A stretch of DNA of 64,000 nt, from positions 26,462,905 to 26,526,904 of the forward strand of contig JASFXZ010000005.1 in the NCBI GenBank assembly GCA_032209605.1, given 5' to 3'. The notes below the pieces were generated by a model. It did not search any database. It was not told the DNA's origin and saw nothing but the letters and a program-made list of their open reading frames with translations. The position numbers were made by a program, and so were the translations under genes. The DNA is from Mactromeris polynyma (lineage: Eukaryota > Mollusca > Bivalvia > Venerida > Mactridae). Below, in pieces: positions 22,201 to 37,200 of the stretch. Position 1 is the stretch's first letter. Every line of letters begins with the position of its first letter.

Positions 22201-25200
22201 ATGGGTGAAAGCTAAACAAGTTTATCTGCTCTTTTATTTATATACAGATAGAACAGTTTCGCTGTTATCACTCACCAAATGTATCATGTCGAACTCAATC
22301 ATGTTATTATCGAATCGGTGCAAAATCAATGTAAAGAAATAATTGGTATCAGTGACAAGGAAATTGTTAATCAACGTCTCGTTAAATCATCGGAGCATTC
22401 GTACAGAGATTGTTATAATTGGGACTTGGTGTTCCTTTGAATAGGAATAGAACTTATTATTCATTCGATTTGAACGAACGATTCTCAAACCGGAATTGAG
22501 AATTATAAATCTGGTTTTCGGAACAACTCTGTCACAGTTGAACAGGTCGTAATTCATCGATATCGTATATAACATGTCTCACAATCTTTGCCCAGAGACT
22601 GCAAGTACTTTTGTCAATGAAAGAAATTGATTAATAACAATTTAATATTTGCGATGTACACAGACCTAGTTTTCCTGGAGAATCGTTTCCGGAAATGTGT
22701 CTTGCAGGGCGATTATTTTCATTGTCGGTCTATTTTTGTTAATGATCTTTCAACAATTATACTATCGATATTTGTGCAAATTACAGTTTTAAGTGTTCAT
22801 GAATATCTTTCTCGATTTTTCGGCTAATTAACTGCTGGATATAGTGTTTCCAGACTACTTTATTTCCCAAACAATGATTCTAACTTAAACTATTTTTAGT
22901 TTGACAAAAAACATAGAATTAATCAAAAAGAAAAATGAAACTCCGTCTACATATTCTTTATCCAGAATCGGGTTCAATAATCAGTGCTTAAAGACCAGTC
23001 TCAAAACTTTGATTGGTTGGTTCTGTTTACGATCTTGAAAGTAACCAATGACAAGGCTGCATTTTAGACTGGTCTCCAAACTGTGTCTTAATATTAATCC
23101 GGCTACGAGAAAGTTGTTTTACAAAGTAGTTTGACTCAACAAGTGAAACATTTCAAGTAAGCAAAAAACAATTCGTGCCAGGTTAATGTTATCATGGCAC
23201 TATACACCTTCATGAATTAGATTTTAGTTAAACAGGATATGAGATAAAAGTCCTGGCGAATGGTCTCCGTGCTCAACTATCTTTTTGTGTTTACATATAC
23301 TCAAATTACTTGTATTAAGGCATGAAATCAATCACACGGTATTATGAATGCTAAACAATTAATCTGATTATTTTCTAAAATACAAGCTAGAAGCATATAA
23401 ATCGGCATTAAGCATGAAAATCGATATATTGAGCATGAAAATCATGAACATCGGCATTGAGTATGAAATATCGGCATTGAGTATGACAAATCGTCATTGA
23501 GCATGAAACTCAGCATTGAGCATGAACATAGGCATTGCGTATGAAAATCGGTATTGATCTTGAAAATCGGTATTGAGCATGAAAATCGGAATTAAGCAAG
23601 AAAAACGACATTGAGTATGAAAATCGGTATCGAGCATGAAAATCGGTCAATGGTTGAGCATGGGGACTGATCACAAGCTCGGGACTAAGGCCATATATAC
23701 CCTTAAGTCATTTAGTCCGTTATATGTGGTGTGTAAACTACTTGTATAAGGATTTCTATCATGTAAAATACATACCGGTCAAAAGTGCTAACCGATCGCA
23801 ATTACTCTGAGTTCAAACGGTTTCTAAAAAACTAAAGGATATATCCTCTGATGATTTTGATTGCAGATAGCTTTAATATTTATTGTTCAAATGGACATAA
23901 CTGTCGAAAAACGTCGACATAACCAGTCAAAATCACGTTCATTGTTTGAGATCCCATTGTCATAATGTACTGTAAGATTCTCAAAGTACATAATGGGGGT
24001 TAGTTCTTTTGACCAGTATATAATTATATGTATTTATTGTTACAGGTTGTAGACATGAGATGGGGCGTACGAGATGAGGCCACGGACGATCACATGACCA
24101 CGACATTATGTATGCAAGAAATAGACAATTGCCAAAGACTGTCTATTGGTCCTAACTTCATTGTAAGTTGATGTCTCTTTTGCTTATTATTTCCATAATA
24201 TCTCCGCATTAATTTAACTATGGACCTAGCAGAGATGTATTTCAAATTATACCGACACGTTCACATTGAACAAAATAATTTGAGTATTAGACTTTTAGAA
24301 ATAAGCTTGCCCCTACAGCAAAATCCCCTTGTAACGATATTTACGGGCCCGTAATATTTATATCGTTATACTAGTATCCGAGTATTCTAAATATCGCAGT
24401 TGACGATATCGCAGTTAACGGAGTAAACTTAATAGAAACATATAGGGAACTGGCAGGAAGTGACTATAAGATATGTATCTTAATAAACGATATTTCGCTG
24501 TAAGCGATATCAATAAATACCAACTGTATGTGATAAAATGTCGATTAGAAATCCATTATGTCATTCAGCGATATGAATATTTTTGTTTCTTTTAAAATAA
24601 GCCGACATCGATTTGGAGTGAATCATTTATTGAAATTTTACGCTCATGATACACGTGAACTTATTTCAATTTGTCGGTACATTGTTTCCATGTTTTGTGT
24701 ATGTTCAATGTCTAGTTCTGATAACATGACATCAATTCCCGGAAATTGTACCGGATTTAGAATGGTATGTCTGTTTTATGAGAACGAAAAAACGCTTTTA
24801 AATATCTTTTCAAACTCAAGTGACTGTTTATATAAATTTGAAAGCTTTTTATCTATTTTTATGTAATTAGCACCAGTTTTATTTACTTCGGCTTGTCAAA
24901 ATATGTTCAGAAATTAAGCGTTTAATTACTAAAACGTTCAACATTTTTAAACAAGAGGTCATGTCATTTATAATATAAACTTTGTTTTATAAAGTTCAGC
25001 CCGCATTAGCTAGATCTCTATATAACTAAACGAATCCAAATACTGAAGCTATAAACGTTGACATGTGGGTTGGTTTACTCATGTCGTGAACGAGGACATT
25101 GTAAATAAAACAATTGCAGAAGAGCCGAACATTTTGAGCGGGGGTACCAGCCAATTTTGGTCAGGTGGTCAGGGCATCGTATACAATGTATTGAGAATCG

Positions 25201-28200
25201 CATTGCCATATTATTACGTAGAAAATACGTCCCAGTCCGGGATGGAATTTAACACCTCTGTATCCCGTGTTCTACGAGTATATGTCCCTGTTGTGGCAAC
25301 ATTTGCAGTCCTGGAGGATCGGGTACATGTAATATGCTGAATGTCCGGAAATTAATATTGGCAACATCACGTGACTATGCAAGTTAAAAGATCAAAGTGA
25401 ATACGAATAAACAAAGTTAGAATTTGTAGTATTCGATGATCAAACTATCTTTATACCAAAGCAATTACGGACGGTGAAATTCACTGATTTGATGGAAACC
25501 TCCATCTCGGATAATTAAAGAACAGCTATTGACGAAAGCAAAAATAGAATCGATGAGAAACGGCTGAAATAATGATTCAATCAATAATTGCCGATGGTTA
25601 AGTAAGAATGATAATTCATTGGAACGGAGATGTCCACACAAAACGGGTTTTATCTTTAACCGTAAATCCGCTCGGCTCAATTTATGTCATTCTTTGACAT
25701 GGCTTTAGTTTCAGCATTTCTACGATTTTGATTTAATGACTTACCGTGTTCTGCGTAGGTGTATTTGGTAGGTTGTTGTCAATCATAATAGTTATAGTCT
25801 CGATTAGACTGGTTCTGGGCTAATTGTTCACGAAGATTAACGCAGCGAGTATACTCGAGTACCACTCTAGGTCACGGTGTGCGCTACGATACAACAATCG
25901 CTGTCGTCTCACTTTGTGCCGTTTCAGCTTGGGAATCGTTGGTTTAAGTTTGTGTTTTAAAATATGACACAAGTATGACCATTTTGTTCGATCGATTGAA
26001 CGTGCATTGACTTCATCATCGTAATGCCACCAATAATCATCACCTCCGCCATCAACACCAACCTAATCACTAGATGTATCAGCCTCATCAGCATTATCAT
26101 CACTATCATCAACAGCCACATCCTTACATTGTACATTTATCATTATTGTCAGCAATGCCTTTACTACTACTGACTCAAGCTGCGTCATTACCGTCATAAG
26201 TCATAATAAAAGTAACAATAAGATCAACAATTCACCACTATCATCGTCACCATCAGAGCTATCTAACACCCCACAGTCAACAGCAGCTTTAACTGTTGTA
26301 TTTGTCCTGTTCATTTGTCTCATGCAATTGTGCCATATTAAAGTGAACTACGTAATATCATCATCAAGATAAGCAAACGAATATCATTCTTTCATCATTA
26401 TTATCATCTGTTCAAACAATGCAACATGATCGACAGTAACATCTTCGTCACCAAAACAATTACTAAAATAATCATAAGCGGCAGTCTAGATGACGGCGCT
26501 AATAACTTTCTAGTCGGCCCTTTTTATATTTTAATTACATTAATGCGATTTGTTTTCTCAATATTTTTCCAGGTGTTTCTGGGACAGAAATATGGATATC
26601 GTCCCTTGCCTACCGAAATCGTTGCCGCGGAGTTTGTATTGTTGAGAGAATGTACTTTATCAGATCAGGAGGAACTTGAATTAATGGATCTCTGGTACCG
26701 ACGTGATGATAACTCGGTACCAGCTGTATTCATTCTTCAGCAAATCAGCTCTATTCTTACAAACTTCAACAATAAGGTAAATTTATTGAAAATATTCTCC
26801 TCTGCGTGTGTGATTTCTTGTTTGTTTGTGCGTGTTTATATTGTTAATTGTTAACCTTAAATATGTAACCTTCTGAAAATAAAGAATTTATTATTATTAT
26901 TATTAAATGAAATCATTAGTTGGTTGTAAAAAGAAATGGTTGCTAGGCTAGTTTGACGTTATCTAATCAACAAAACATGTTCATGTACCTCAATGACAAC
27001 GCCAGTGATATAGGCCGGGTACTATGCCTGTTGACAATTATTTAGTTGAAACATCCATACTCATGCCAACGCAAACATAAAGGGTACCAGGGTCATTGAC
27101 AATTATTCAGTTGCAACATTAATCCTTATGCCAAGGCAAATGATAAAGAGTACCGTGCTTATTGACAATCTTGAAGAAAAATCATTCATCCTGAAGACAT
27201 CATCACCGATAACCGGGTGTCGGAGTCGTTGACATGGTGAAACCTTTGGTCATTGTGGTTGTTTTCAAATAGAATTATATCGCAACACCGACCCGTCGAG
27301 TCTACCCATGCGCAACCGATCGTTTTTTTGACGAGATTTACGAATCGTGATGAGTTATGATTTAAGAAATAAAAATACGTTTCTGGGTTTCCATCCATTA
27401 TTCAAACCCAGACAGGAGTTCTGATGCTAAAAAATTAAAATACGAGTGCGTAGCACGAGTATTTTAATATTTAGCATCAGAACGACTGCCTGGGTTTGAA
27501 TAATGGATGGAAACCCAGAAACGAATTTTTTATTTCGATTCTAAACACATTTTTAAAAGCACTATTTCATGACAAACGAGGTATTTGTGATTGTCCCTCA
27601 ACAGCATGTATTCCTACGCCATGGCTGTTACTTGTTTACTCCCACGGTTAAATAAAATAACAATAATCTGAACATAACTGTTTATATAATTTATTCTTTC
27701 ATGTAACATATGTTTACATCAATATTCTGAAAATATGTAACTCTCAATTATCTAACAACAATAAAACAAAATATCAAACATGATAAAGTGTCACTGGGGT
27801 AGGCCTAGAGATTATCACTTCCGACATATATCCTAAAAATAGTAACACTATGCTGTGTTAAGTACACGTGTGTTGACAATTTAAATTCACAGGAGTTATT
27901 TGGATTATTTTGTAGGAGTTATTTGGATTATTTTGTAGTGTTAAATTCGTGGTATTTATTCTTTGTTGTTGGAAAAATTTTACAACCGGAAGTTACCTTT
28001 ACTACGTTTTACTACAGTATTTACATTTCATTCATAAAAATATCACGTGATATGTATAACGGAACTACTTTTTCCCACGCTCGCGGGAATATTCTCACAA
28101 AATAGGAGGGAATTACAACCCTTTATATCAAACTACTTTTAAGTTGTATTGTGGTATTTACGATAATAACAGATGGTAGTATTATTCAGAAGCTTTTCTG

Positions 28201-31200
28201 TGTATGTTATTGCTTTGCTTACACTTTATACATACGACTTATGTGACTTGGTAAAAATGTATTGTCGTGGGAGTAAAAAGTAACAGCTTTGTTTTTAACT
28301 ACAATTCATGTACAATTTCGTTTCCTCTTTGTATATATAGAAGTGGCGCGTGACTGTGTTAGAATAATCTTTATCATCATCATATTACCAGAAATTAATT
28401 ACATTCTGTCCCTGTGAGATGACATTTGCCAATAATATTGATCATTGATCTAACGTTTATTGCTATTTGTGCTGATAAAAATTCTCTTAAAGAACCCATT
28501 ATTGTTTGACACGAACTTTGCTCACCGTGATTGTAATGTTTACGATTGTTTGACATTTTTCATGTTATGTTTTAATACGCGCTTTGATGGCAACGATAAT
28601 ATTTTCTCATCCAAATGTTGGGTTATGTACCGTCCACTCGTTACAGATAAATAAAGTGCGTTGATCATCTCTATGCACTCAACATTTAAGTTATGGCATG
28701 TTCATAGACTGGTTCCCGAAGTTATTGTTTGCAGTCACGTACAATACACTCGAACGCAGATAGTGTTCATGGCTCCCAGTCACGTATGCTTATATCATCA
28801 GTAGTATAAGGTCATTGTCATTGTCTTTGTTTTTTTCTTTTGTTCAAAGTTTTGTTCAATTCTATTTACTTCTCCACAGAGACAACGTCGGCTTATGGAG
28901 GCTGACCAGGCCACGTGGTGGGACACTCTGGGTAAACTTCAGCGTATTCTCAGGAAAGCGGCGCAAATTTTATTTGTAGCGAAGAAGATTGATAGAGAAC
29001 AGATGCACAATTACTTCATGTCAGGTAAAGCAGTTCAGACATTATTCAAATGATTCTCAGCTTCTAATGTCGTTAATGAAAGTTGTCATGTATTTTTATA
29101 TTCATATATTTAGTAAAACTTGACTGGAAGTCCACCTCAAAATTGAGACCACCTCATTAATCAGACCAGAAATTATATGCAGATTTCACTTTTGCTTCGT
29201 ACCGGTCCTAGTCAAATAGTCAGACTCACAGTGAAAATCTCGTTTTTTAAGACAAGCATATTGTCATTACATGTATGTAATCAAGTGCCAAAGATTTAAT
29301 AAATATTACCAGTTCTATTTTAATGGAAATTTCGCTCGATTTCGTTCAAAATTGTTTTATTTTTTCCCCATGAAAGCAGTGAGAACACGTGCCAAAATAT
29401 AATACCCTAAAACGCTGTAAAATCTCATTTTTAAGGAAGAAATCGCTAACATGCAAATACACGCTTTTTGGCATTGTAAATTGAATTTCATTTTTGAACT
29501 TAATCACATAATGCCACTCTTCAGACACACGTGACATTGTGTAGGAGTACACTTTTAGAAGTACGTGAATCTGTGATCTTTGCATTAATACTGCTTTCAA
29601 ATTTCATTATCATTGTTTTCTTTTGACTTATGTTTTTAATTCTTACAATTTATATTCACTATGTTAGTCAAGAAGCAGATCTGATTTACTCGAACATTGA
29701 ATATATACCATAGTTTATCGAAGTAATGCTAAACAATCTATACATAAGCTCTAGGCTCAAGAACTACTTTATGAATTATTTGTTTTCGGTTCTACGTTCG
29801 ACCCACAATGTGTAGGATGTGTGCGTTTATATGTCGATATGTTTTAGATTTATTTCTGTATTAACTAAATACAAATGTGGAAAATGACGAAGAAAATTCA
29901 GCACCGTGTAGTCAAATACACCAATTTCGGTTGGTTATTTGATTGTTAAGTCTTTGTACCAGAAACAAACAATAAATTAAAGATGGCTTGGCAGTAGTAA
30001 TAGAATTTTAGATAATACGCCAGACACCCCCTACGCCCCATACATTTACTGAACGAATGCCACTAAGATTAATATGCCAAACTCGACACGTCCTGTTTGT
30101 CCAGACAGATCTTTGAAATCAACAATTTTATCAGCACTTGGCATTCCTTTTTTCTAAACCCGCGAATTATAATGTAAGGTCTTTAAGTAAATTTTGAGTT
30201 TGCATTTCACCAATTATCGATAGATTTGTTTGTCATATAAGCTGCAATCTTACGAGTGACATGTTCAGATTTGGAACATGCTGTGAAGGTTGGAATGTTT
30301 GAATTTTGATTTCATGTTGATATTGTTACGTAATGATAAATATTGTACATGTTAGTTCATGCAAAACTCTCCGTATGATTTATTTCCCTTCATTGATTTA
30401 TAACACAATATCATGATGTATAAAGCATACGACAACAGAACTATACCACTGACCCACGTGACTTAAGTGTGTGCCATACAATATCAGTCAGTTCAAGTTA
30501 TATCATGCCTCAATGTATAAAAGTGCCATGCATGCACATGCACATTACAAAGAGCTGCATCGATGTCGGGCCAGTACCAATAAATATTGTCTTGAAATCT
30601 TCAACTTGTATATCTTGTCTTTGTTTTTGCCTGTATGTTTATTTATTATATATATTAATATAGATATTATTATGTATAGTGCTGTTAGATTGACCGCGAA
30701 CAAGTGTATGAACGTTCAGGACCGAGACATGCCAATTTAGTTAAGGAAATGCTCTCGCGCGTAGAGCTATAACTGCTGTTTGGATTACCTTTCTATCAAA
30801 ACACAACCGCGGCATTTCAATACACCTATTAGGAAATGTAATGGATCAGGTAATATATTCATACGTTCACGGTTAATAAAATCGCACTATACCAACATTT
30901 TGCGCATTTTGTTTTTCAGTGACAGAAAGGGAGATTACTCGTGGTATCTTGAAGGCTAAGAATTTACAGGATCATTGTTTAGCATACGTTCGTGAGATTG
31001 AGAATATTAATATAACGCTGCTGAGATTTGCTTCAAAATTTGTTGATTTTGCGTCTAGAAATGTCGACGGTGAAGCTCAAAAACTTCTCAAAACCCTCCG
31101 AGACGAAAAACTGCCCGCGAAAATGCCGGACTCAAACATTGTACGGTTCAAAGTTGAATGGGGAGGCAAGGAAGGGATCGATATTGAAACACATAAGGTA

Positions 31201-34200
31201 ATGATGAATCTGGGTGTTCATATCGAGGAGTTTGGTAAACTATTGGAACTACTTTTTACCAAAACTTACTTACGGTATTCTTGCGCCAGACCCTCTGTAT
31301 TGTTAAATAGAAATGAACAGTACATACATATTTAAATGGCATACGTTAGGAGCAGGTATATTTCTTATACAGCGTAACGTTGAGATATTGTTTAATGGTA
31401 CGAGTTCGTAAATTGATTATTCACAACCGATGGTAACATCTCTAATCATCATTCCCCAAAGGAAAAGTAATAATATCGCAAACTTCACGATACCACATTT
31501 AATGATTTCAAACAAAATTGTAAAATCCTATGAAAACATGAAAATTCACTATTTCAGAGAAAACCATTTTGTTTTTTATCCAAAAAAAATAAAATGAAAC
31601 TCGTGTATTGTAGAACTTTTATGAAATGTAACGATGACTAAAGGTAAAAAAGACCGATCGTGACTCCTTAACTTTCTGTCGATTGTCTATCGATTTCATT
31701 ATTTACACTATTCTATAATACTAATTATGTTAATCGTTTCTAGATGGTTGTTCTAGTTTTCTTACCTTTTCTAATTAGACGAATAAATATTTACTTATTG
31801 ACATACGCGTGTTTGTATAAGATCGGTTAACCAAACAGTATGGTATAATGAGTCTCTCTGTATTGGCAATCAGTAAGTTAGTGACATTGACACCTTATTA
31901 AGTCTCTTATGTGAATTTCTAACTCAAATATGCCCAGTCTATGGCGCAAACAATCTCTTAAGATACAGTAAAACCTCGATTAACCGTACTTCTTTCCGTG
32001 ACGGGATAAAAACCTTTGACCGGACTGTGTAACCTCAAATTATATTTCACCAGATGTTCAACAGAATTAATGGTCAACACAGCTAGGTTATAGATTCACT
32101 TCCATTGTCTACGCAATAAAACAACATAATGGATATTTAATGTATTGGAACATTTGTTTATAACATACTTATCTTCCATTTAGGAATACATTGAGACGTT
32201 TTGCAATCACTTTTACTTCAATGTTCTGCGCCTGGTGGACAATGCAATGGCGAAGGATGAGAAACTTTCCAGCAATCCTGTCTATGTGGAAGTACTTCAG
32301 CATTTAAAAGCTTGTTATAACTCATGCAAACTGTTCCAAGGCAGAGACGATATTGGTAGGTTTTGTATTAGTTTTATTGACCTTGGAGGTGGGTGTTTTG
32401 TTGTAACTATAATATCGGCCTGTACATGAGTTATTTTGTCCGTCCGAAACACTATGTGTCTCGGTTATAACTTTTGATTTAATTTTTAAGATTCGAAGGA
32501 TTCCAATGAAACTTTACACAATTTATCAGCATGATTAGAAGTTGTATAGCGCACACGAATCAAGTCTTTACTTTCAAGGTCAATGTCACTGGCAATGACA
32601 CTCCTCTTCGGTGGCACTCGTGACTTACTTGTCACATGTTTCGTCTCTGAACAATAAACTTGACAATTGACGACGACTTATGAAATATGGGATGGCAGTA
32701 TTTTCATTCGAAGGCACCGTGCGATTATTATCACCATGTTATACGCAGTCACTGTCAATCCTTATCCAGTGTGAATATGTGTATATTGTCTCAATAATAG
32801 GTCTGAAATAACCGCATTAGATTCTAGCCGTGCACATAAATATTTATCAATTGACTAAAATGTTTAGTAACTATGTAACTATAGGTTGTGGTTCCGAAAC
32901 ACCAGAGGGCTTTTCTGACACACTGAAGGTCATAATTATGTTTCACCCGCGGGCAATACACATGTTCTCCGTGACCATTTGACTAAAATTAATGCATCAA
33001 GACTCATTTGCCCTCCAACTCTTATTCATTTGTGGAGGTTCTCGGTTGCTTTTGGAAGACAATATTAGTACTTGTTGGTAATTCAGGGACTCTGGTTTAG
33101 TGAACGGACCACATTATAAAACTGAAATACTGTTGAAATCTGGTATAAAACTATCAAACATGACTAAACACTAAATATATGTCCACACGTAGACGGTAGT
33201 AATTCCTGCTAAAGTCGCTTAATGTATTACAAAAGAAGAATATAAATATATAGTGCTTAATGCTTATTGTGTTACTTTTTAATCTTGTATATATTTTGCA
33301 GTGAATAGTTTCAAACAATATGTACTGGGAAAGTCAGACAAGCCACTGATATTGTTTGGAACCAGCGGCTGTGGTAAAACCTCACTGATGGCCAAAGGTG
33401 CAAGCGAGGTAAGGAAAACATTTAAAGCAAACACGTGACGTATATCCGTATGAGTTCAATTCCTAATAGCTAACACTTACATTTGATAAATTGATAGGAC
33501 TATTGATAAAAGGTCACACACCATTGTCATTTACCGGTAATTACGATAACGGTATGACATACGTTACTAAAGATTTAAATCACGAGAACACTATTTATAT
33601 CAATATGCAATATATTGTGTAAATGATTCAAAACAATGTAATTGTTGTCATTTTGCAAGATTATGTGTTGTTTATACTTCATTCATTGACTAATAATGTA
33701 TTAATCGTAAATAAAACAATTTCATAAAGTAATTGTCTTTCGTTTCAGTCAAGGGGCTGGTTTAGTTCAAAGGCATCGCCATATTTAGTCCTTCGATTCC
33801 TGGGTACCACTCCAAACAGTTCCAGCATTATTCCATTGCTAACTAGTCTGTCTAGGCATCTAGCGTGGCTTTACGAACAACCCGAGGAATATATACCGGA
33901 CGAGTTATCACCCTTAGTTACACATTTTAAAAAGATTCTATCCTGTGCAACTAAAGAGAAACCACTCGTTCTAATATTAGACTCTCTAGACCAGTTATCT
34001 GGGGCTGATGGTGCTCACCAGTTGGCATGGTTACCAACAACGTTACCACCACATGTACGCCTGATTGTTTCTACGTTACCTAACTACTATGGGATCCTAG
34101 ACACTCTACGCAACATGATTGAGCTTCCACAGAACTATGTTCCTATTCTACCACTGGGAGAAAATCTTAGTGCAACCATTTTGTTATTCTGGCTGAAAAA

Positions 34201-37200
34201 TGCAAATCGAACATTGAACGAACCACAGATGGAGATAGTCCATGAAGCGTTTACAAAGTGCAATTTGCCCTTATATGTTAAACTCGTGTTTGATGAAGTT
34301 TGTAGATGGAAGTCGTACACTAACGTACAGAATGTATCCCTTGCTTTCACTATACATGACAGTATATACAAACTGTTTGAACGTATAGAAATCCAACACG
34401 GCAAGACACTTGTCGCGCATGCGTTTGGGTATATCACAGCCGCAAAAAGTGGTTTATCAGAAGCCGAGCTTGAAGATTTACTGTCACTAGATGAAAAGGT
34501 CCTTAATGATGTGTATCAGTACCATTTACCTCCAGTCAGAAGAATTCCGCCATTATTGTGGACTAGAATCCGAAGTGATCTTCCTTCTTATTTAAGCGAG
34601 AGGGAAGCAGATGGCGTGAATGTTGTCAACTGGTATCATCGTCAATTTATCGAAGCTGCAAGGGAGAGGTACTTTAAAAATTTGAACTATGTCAGTCAGA
34701 TACATTCCAACATCGCGGAATACTTCCTCGGCATCTGGGGTGGTGGCAAACCTAAGCCGTTTGAATACACTGAGGGCCAGAGAAAGATGTTTCACTTAGA
34801 GCAAAAGGGTGGTGAGAGTGATAGGAAGGTGCCCAACCAACCACTGGTCTTCCTTGACGAAAATGGACGGCCTATACGTCACAATCTTCGTAAACTGAAT
34901 GAGCTTCCGTATCATTTGGTTCGATCACATAGATATGAGGAATTGTACACTCAAGTGATTTTCAACTACAATTGGTTGCATGCAAAACTTAGCTCTATGC
35001 CATTGCAGTCTGTTTTGTCCGATTTTGAAGACCTATTAGAACATGTTTACCAGAAGGACGTTAAATTAATAGCTGATGTTATTCGATTATCTAGTTCCAT
35101 TTTAGGTCACTATCCTGATAATCTGGGACCGCAGATAATCGGAAGACTTTTGCCTTATTTCACAATCAATGAAAATATTCGTGGACTGATTCAGCAATGT
35201 GACACAGACGGACTAACTCGTTGTGCTCTAGTTCCAGTCCATCATTGTCTTCATACACCTGGTGGTCCTTTGCAGTTCTCGCTGGAAGGTCATCTGTTTG
35301 CCCCTTTTGGAATTGCCGTCACATCTAACGCAAAGTATCTGATATCGGTGTCCAATAAGTTCATTATCTTTGATTTGACTTCGGGAGAGGTTTTTAGGAC
35401 AATCGCACCGGGCATTGAAGGAATAATGCAAAGTCTAGTCATATCAGAAAATGATAAGTTTGCGGCTGGATTCACGAACAATAATCAAGTAGTTGTGTGC
35501 AATATATTGACCGGTGAGCACGTAAAAATTATGCCCCCATTGAAAGTGCAAAAGGAATCAACCGTTACCGGTACTACTATGACAAATACTCATTTAGTGA
35601 TATGGACTGATCTGGAATGGTACTTATACTCCATTAATGGTACCTTTCTATCCAGGCATACGATTGAAATGAGTATGCCAATAATCGCGGCATCCTTTGG
35701 ACCAGACGATAAACTTTACATTTGTGTTAAAAGTGGTGGTCCCAATGACACTGAAATGACTTTAGAAATGAGTGATAATTCAATTGAACCATTTGAATTC
35801 CACAGTGCCATTGCACTGACAAAGGATAAGCAGCTAATGTATACGTGTATTGAAATCAGTGACAACGCCGTTGCAGTTTACAAACGTGATGGTGATGCAT
35901 GGAGGTACGATAGAACTCTTGGTGATAACTTTGATATGGTCTTTGCTCTGAACATGTCTGAGGATGAAAATTTCTTAGTGGCTACCATTGCTCTTGGTTA
36001 CAAACTATGGCATTTGAAAACAGACATTATGGTGCCCCTGAAGCTACCGCATGGAACTCGCAACATTCCTACAAAGAATCAGTTAAATGCATTGGTGACT
36101 TTGACAAGAAATAACCATTTTGTGGTAGCGGCAGTTCGAAAGAATTTGTACGTATGGGATGTGAAACAAGGCAATATGGTCAAAGTGTTAGATGCTCATT
36201 TTGGAAGAATTATTGCTTTAACTTCTGTCACAAATGGTTGCAATAAAATCATTTCGTCTTCCATTGATAAAACAATCAAAGTGTGGAATTTCGATAACAT
36301 TCTTGAAGACGTACATTCAATTGATAGACTTGAAAAACCAATTGAAACTATAGACCTTGCTTCAGAAGTTCCAATATGTGTTACTACCAGCAGAAATTGT
36401 GTAGGTGTTTGGAATTTAGAAAATGGGAAACTTCTGAAAACATTTGGAACAACTACATCCACGTCTGTGATCACTGAGGCTGTCATAACTGGAGATGGTA
36501 ACTTTGTTTGTGCGGCTGAAACTGCTAATATAGTAATTTGGGATGTTTCAAAAGACGCCGCTGTGAAAACGCTACCACAACGTGACACACAAAAACTGAT
36601 CCGGAACGAATATGATTCGCGCATTATTGCAATAGCAAAATTGGGTACATCTAAGGGATTTTGTGCGTGTTATTCTCTTCCAGAAGGGGAACAAATATAT
36701 AAGTTTGAGTACACTCTAAGCGTATATAAAGATGGTGTGATAACAAGTGATGGATCGTACCTTGCCGTTCCTGCCATAGACAAAAGCGGGGATGTTTTAG
36801 GCGTATATCATGCAAAGACTGGGACACATTTCTATAATCTTCAACTTAAATATGCTACTTACAAACCTCTGATCAAGCTTATTCCAATGCCTCATGATCC
36901 AAATCAAGTAGCACTAATTGACGTAGATAAAGGTAACATTCTTGATTTAAAGAAAAAGACTCTTGTAAGGTCTGTGAATCGATGGAATGGTCAGGTGACA
37001 AAAACCGGCAAGAACGGACTGTATGCTCCTAGCAGAGGAGGACTGGAGTATATCGAACTGAAACATGGGAAAACAGTAAAAGTTCTAATACCTAAGGTGG
37101 CTGAAGGTGTGTTTAGTGTTGACTCAATGTTTAGCAATAATGATCGCCACGTGATATACTATCATTCAGGCCACAGAACATTACGTTTGTTTCGAATGGG

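Noticed and set aside
25065..25340. 91-codon frame in NWD intron 3
   Set aside because: No splice sites in a compatible phase with the NWD exons and no recognisable fold.
30919..31335. Extension of NWD exon 6 past 31197
   Set aside because: A strong GTAATG donor fits the phase of exon 7 at 32184; the open extension looks like chance.
32235..32429. Separate small protein at NWD exon 7
   Set aside because: It is exon 7 read past its donor; the exon itself is part of the NWD gene.
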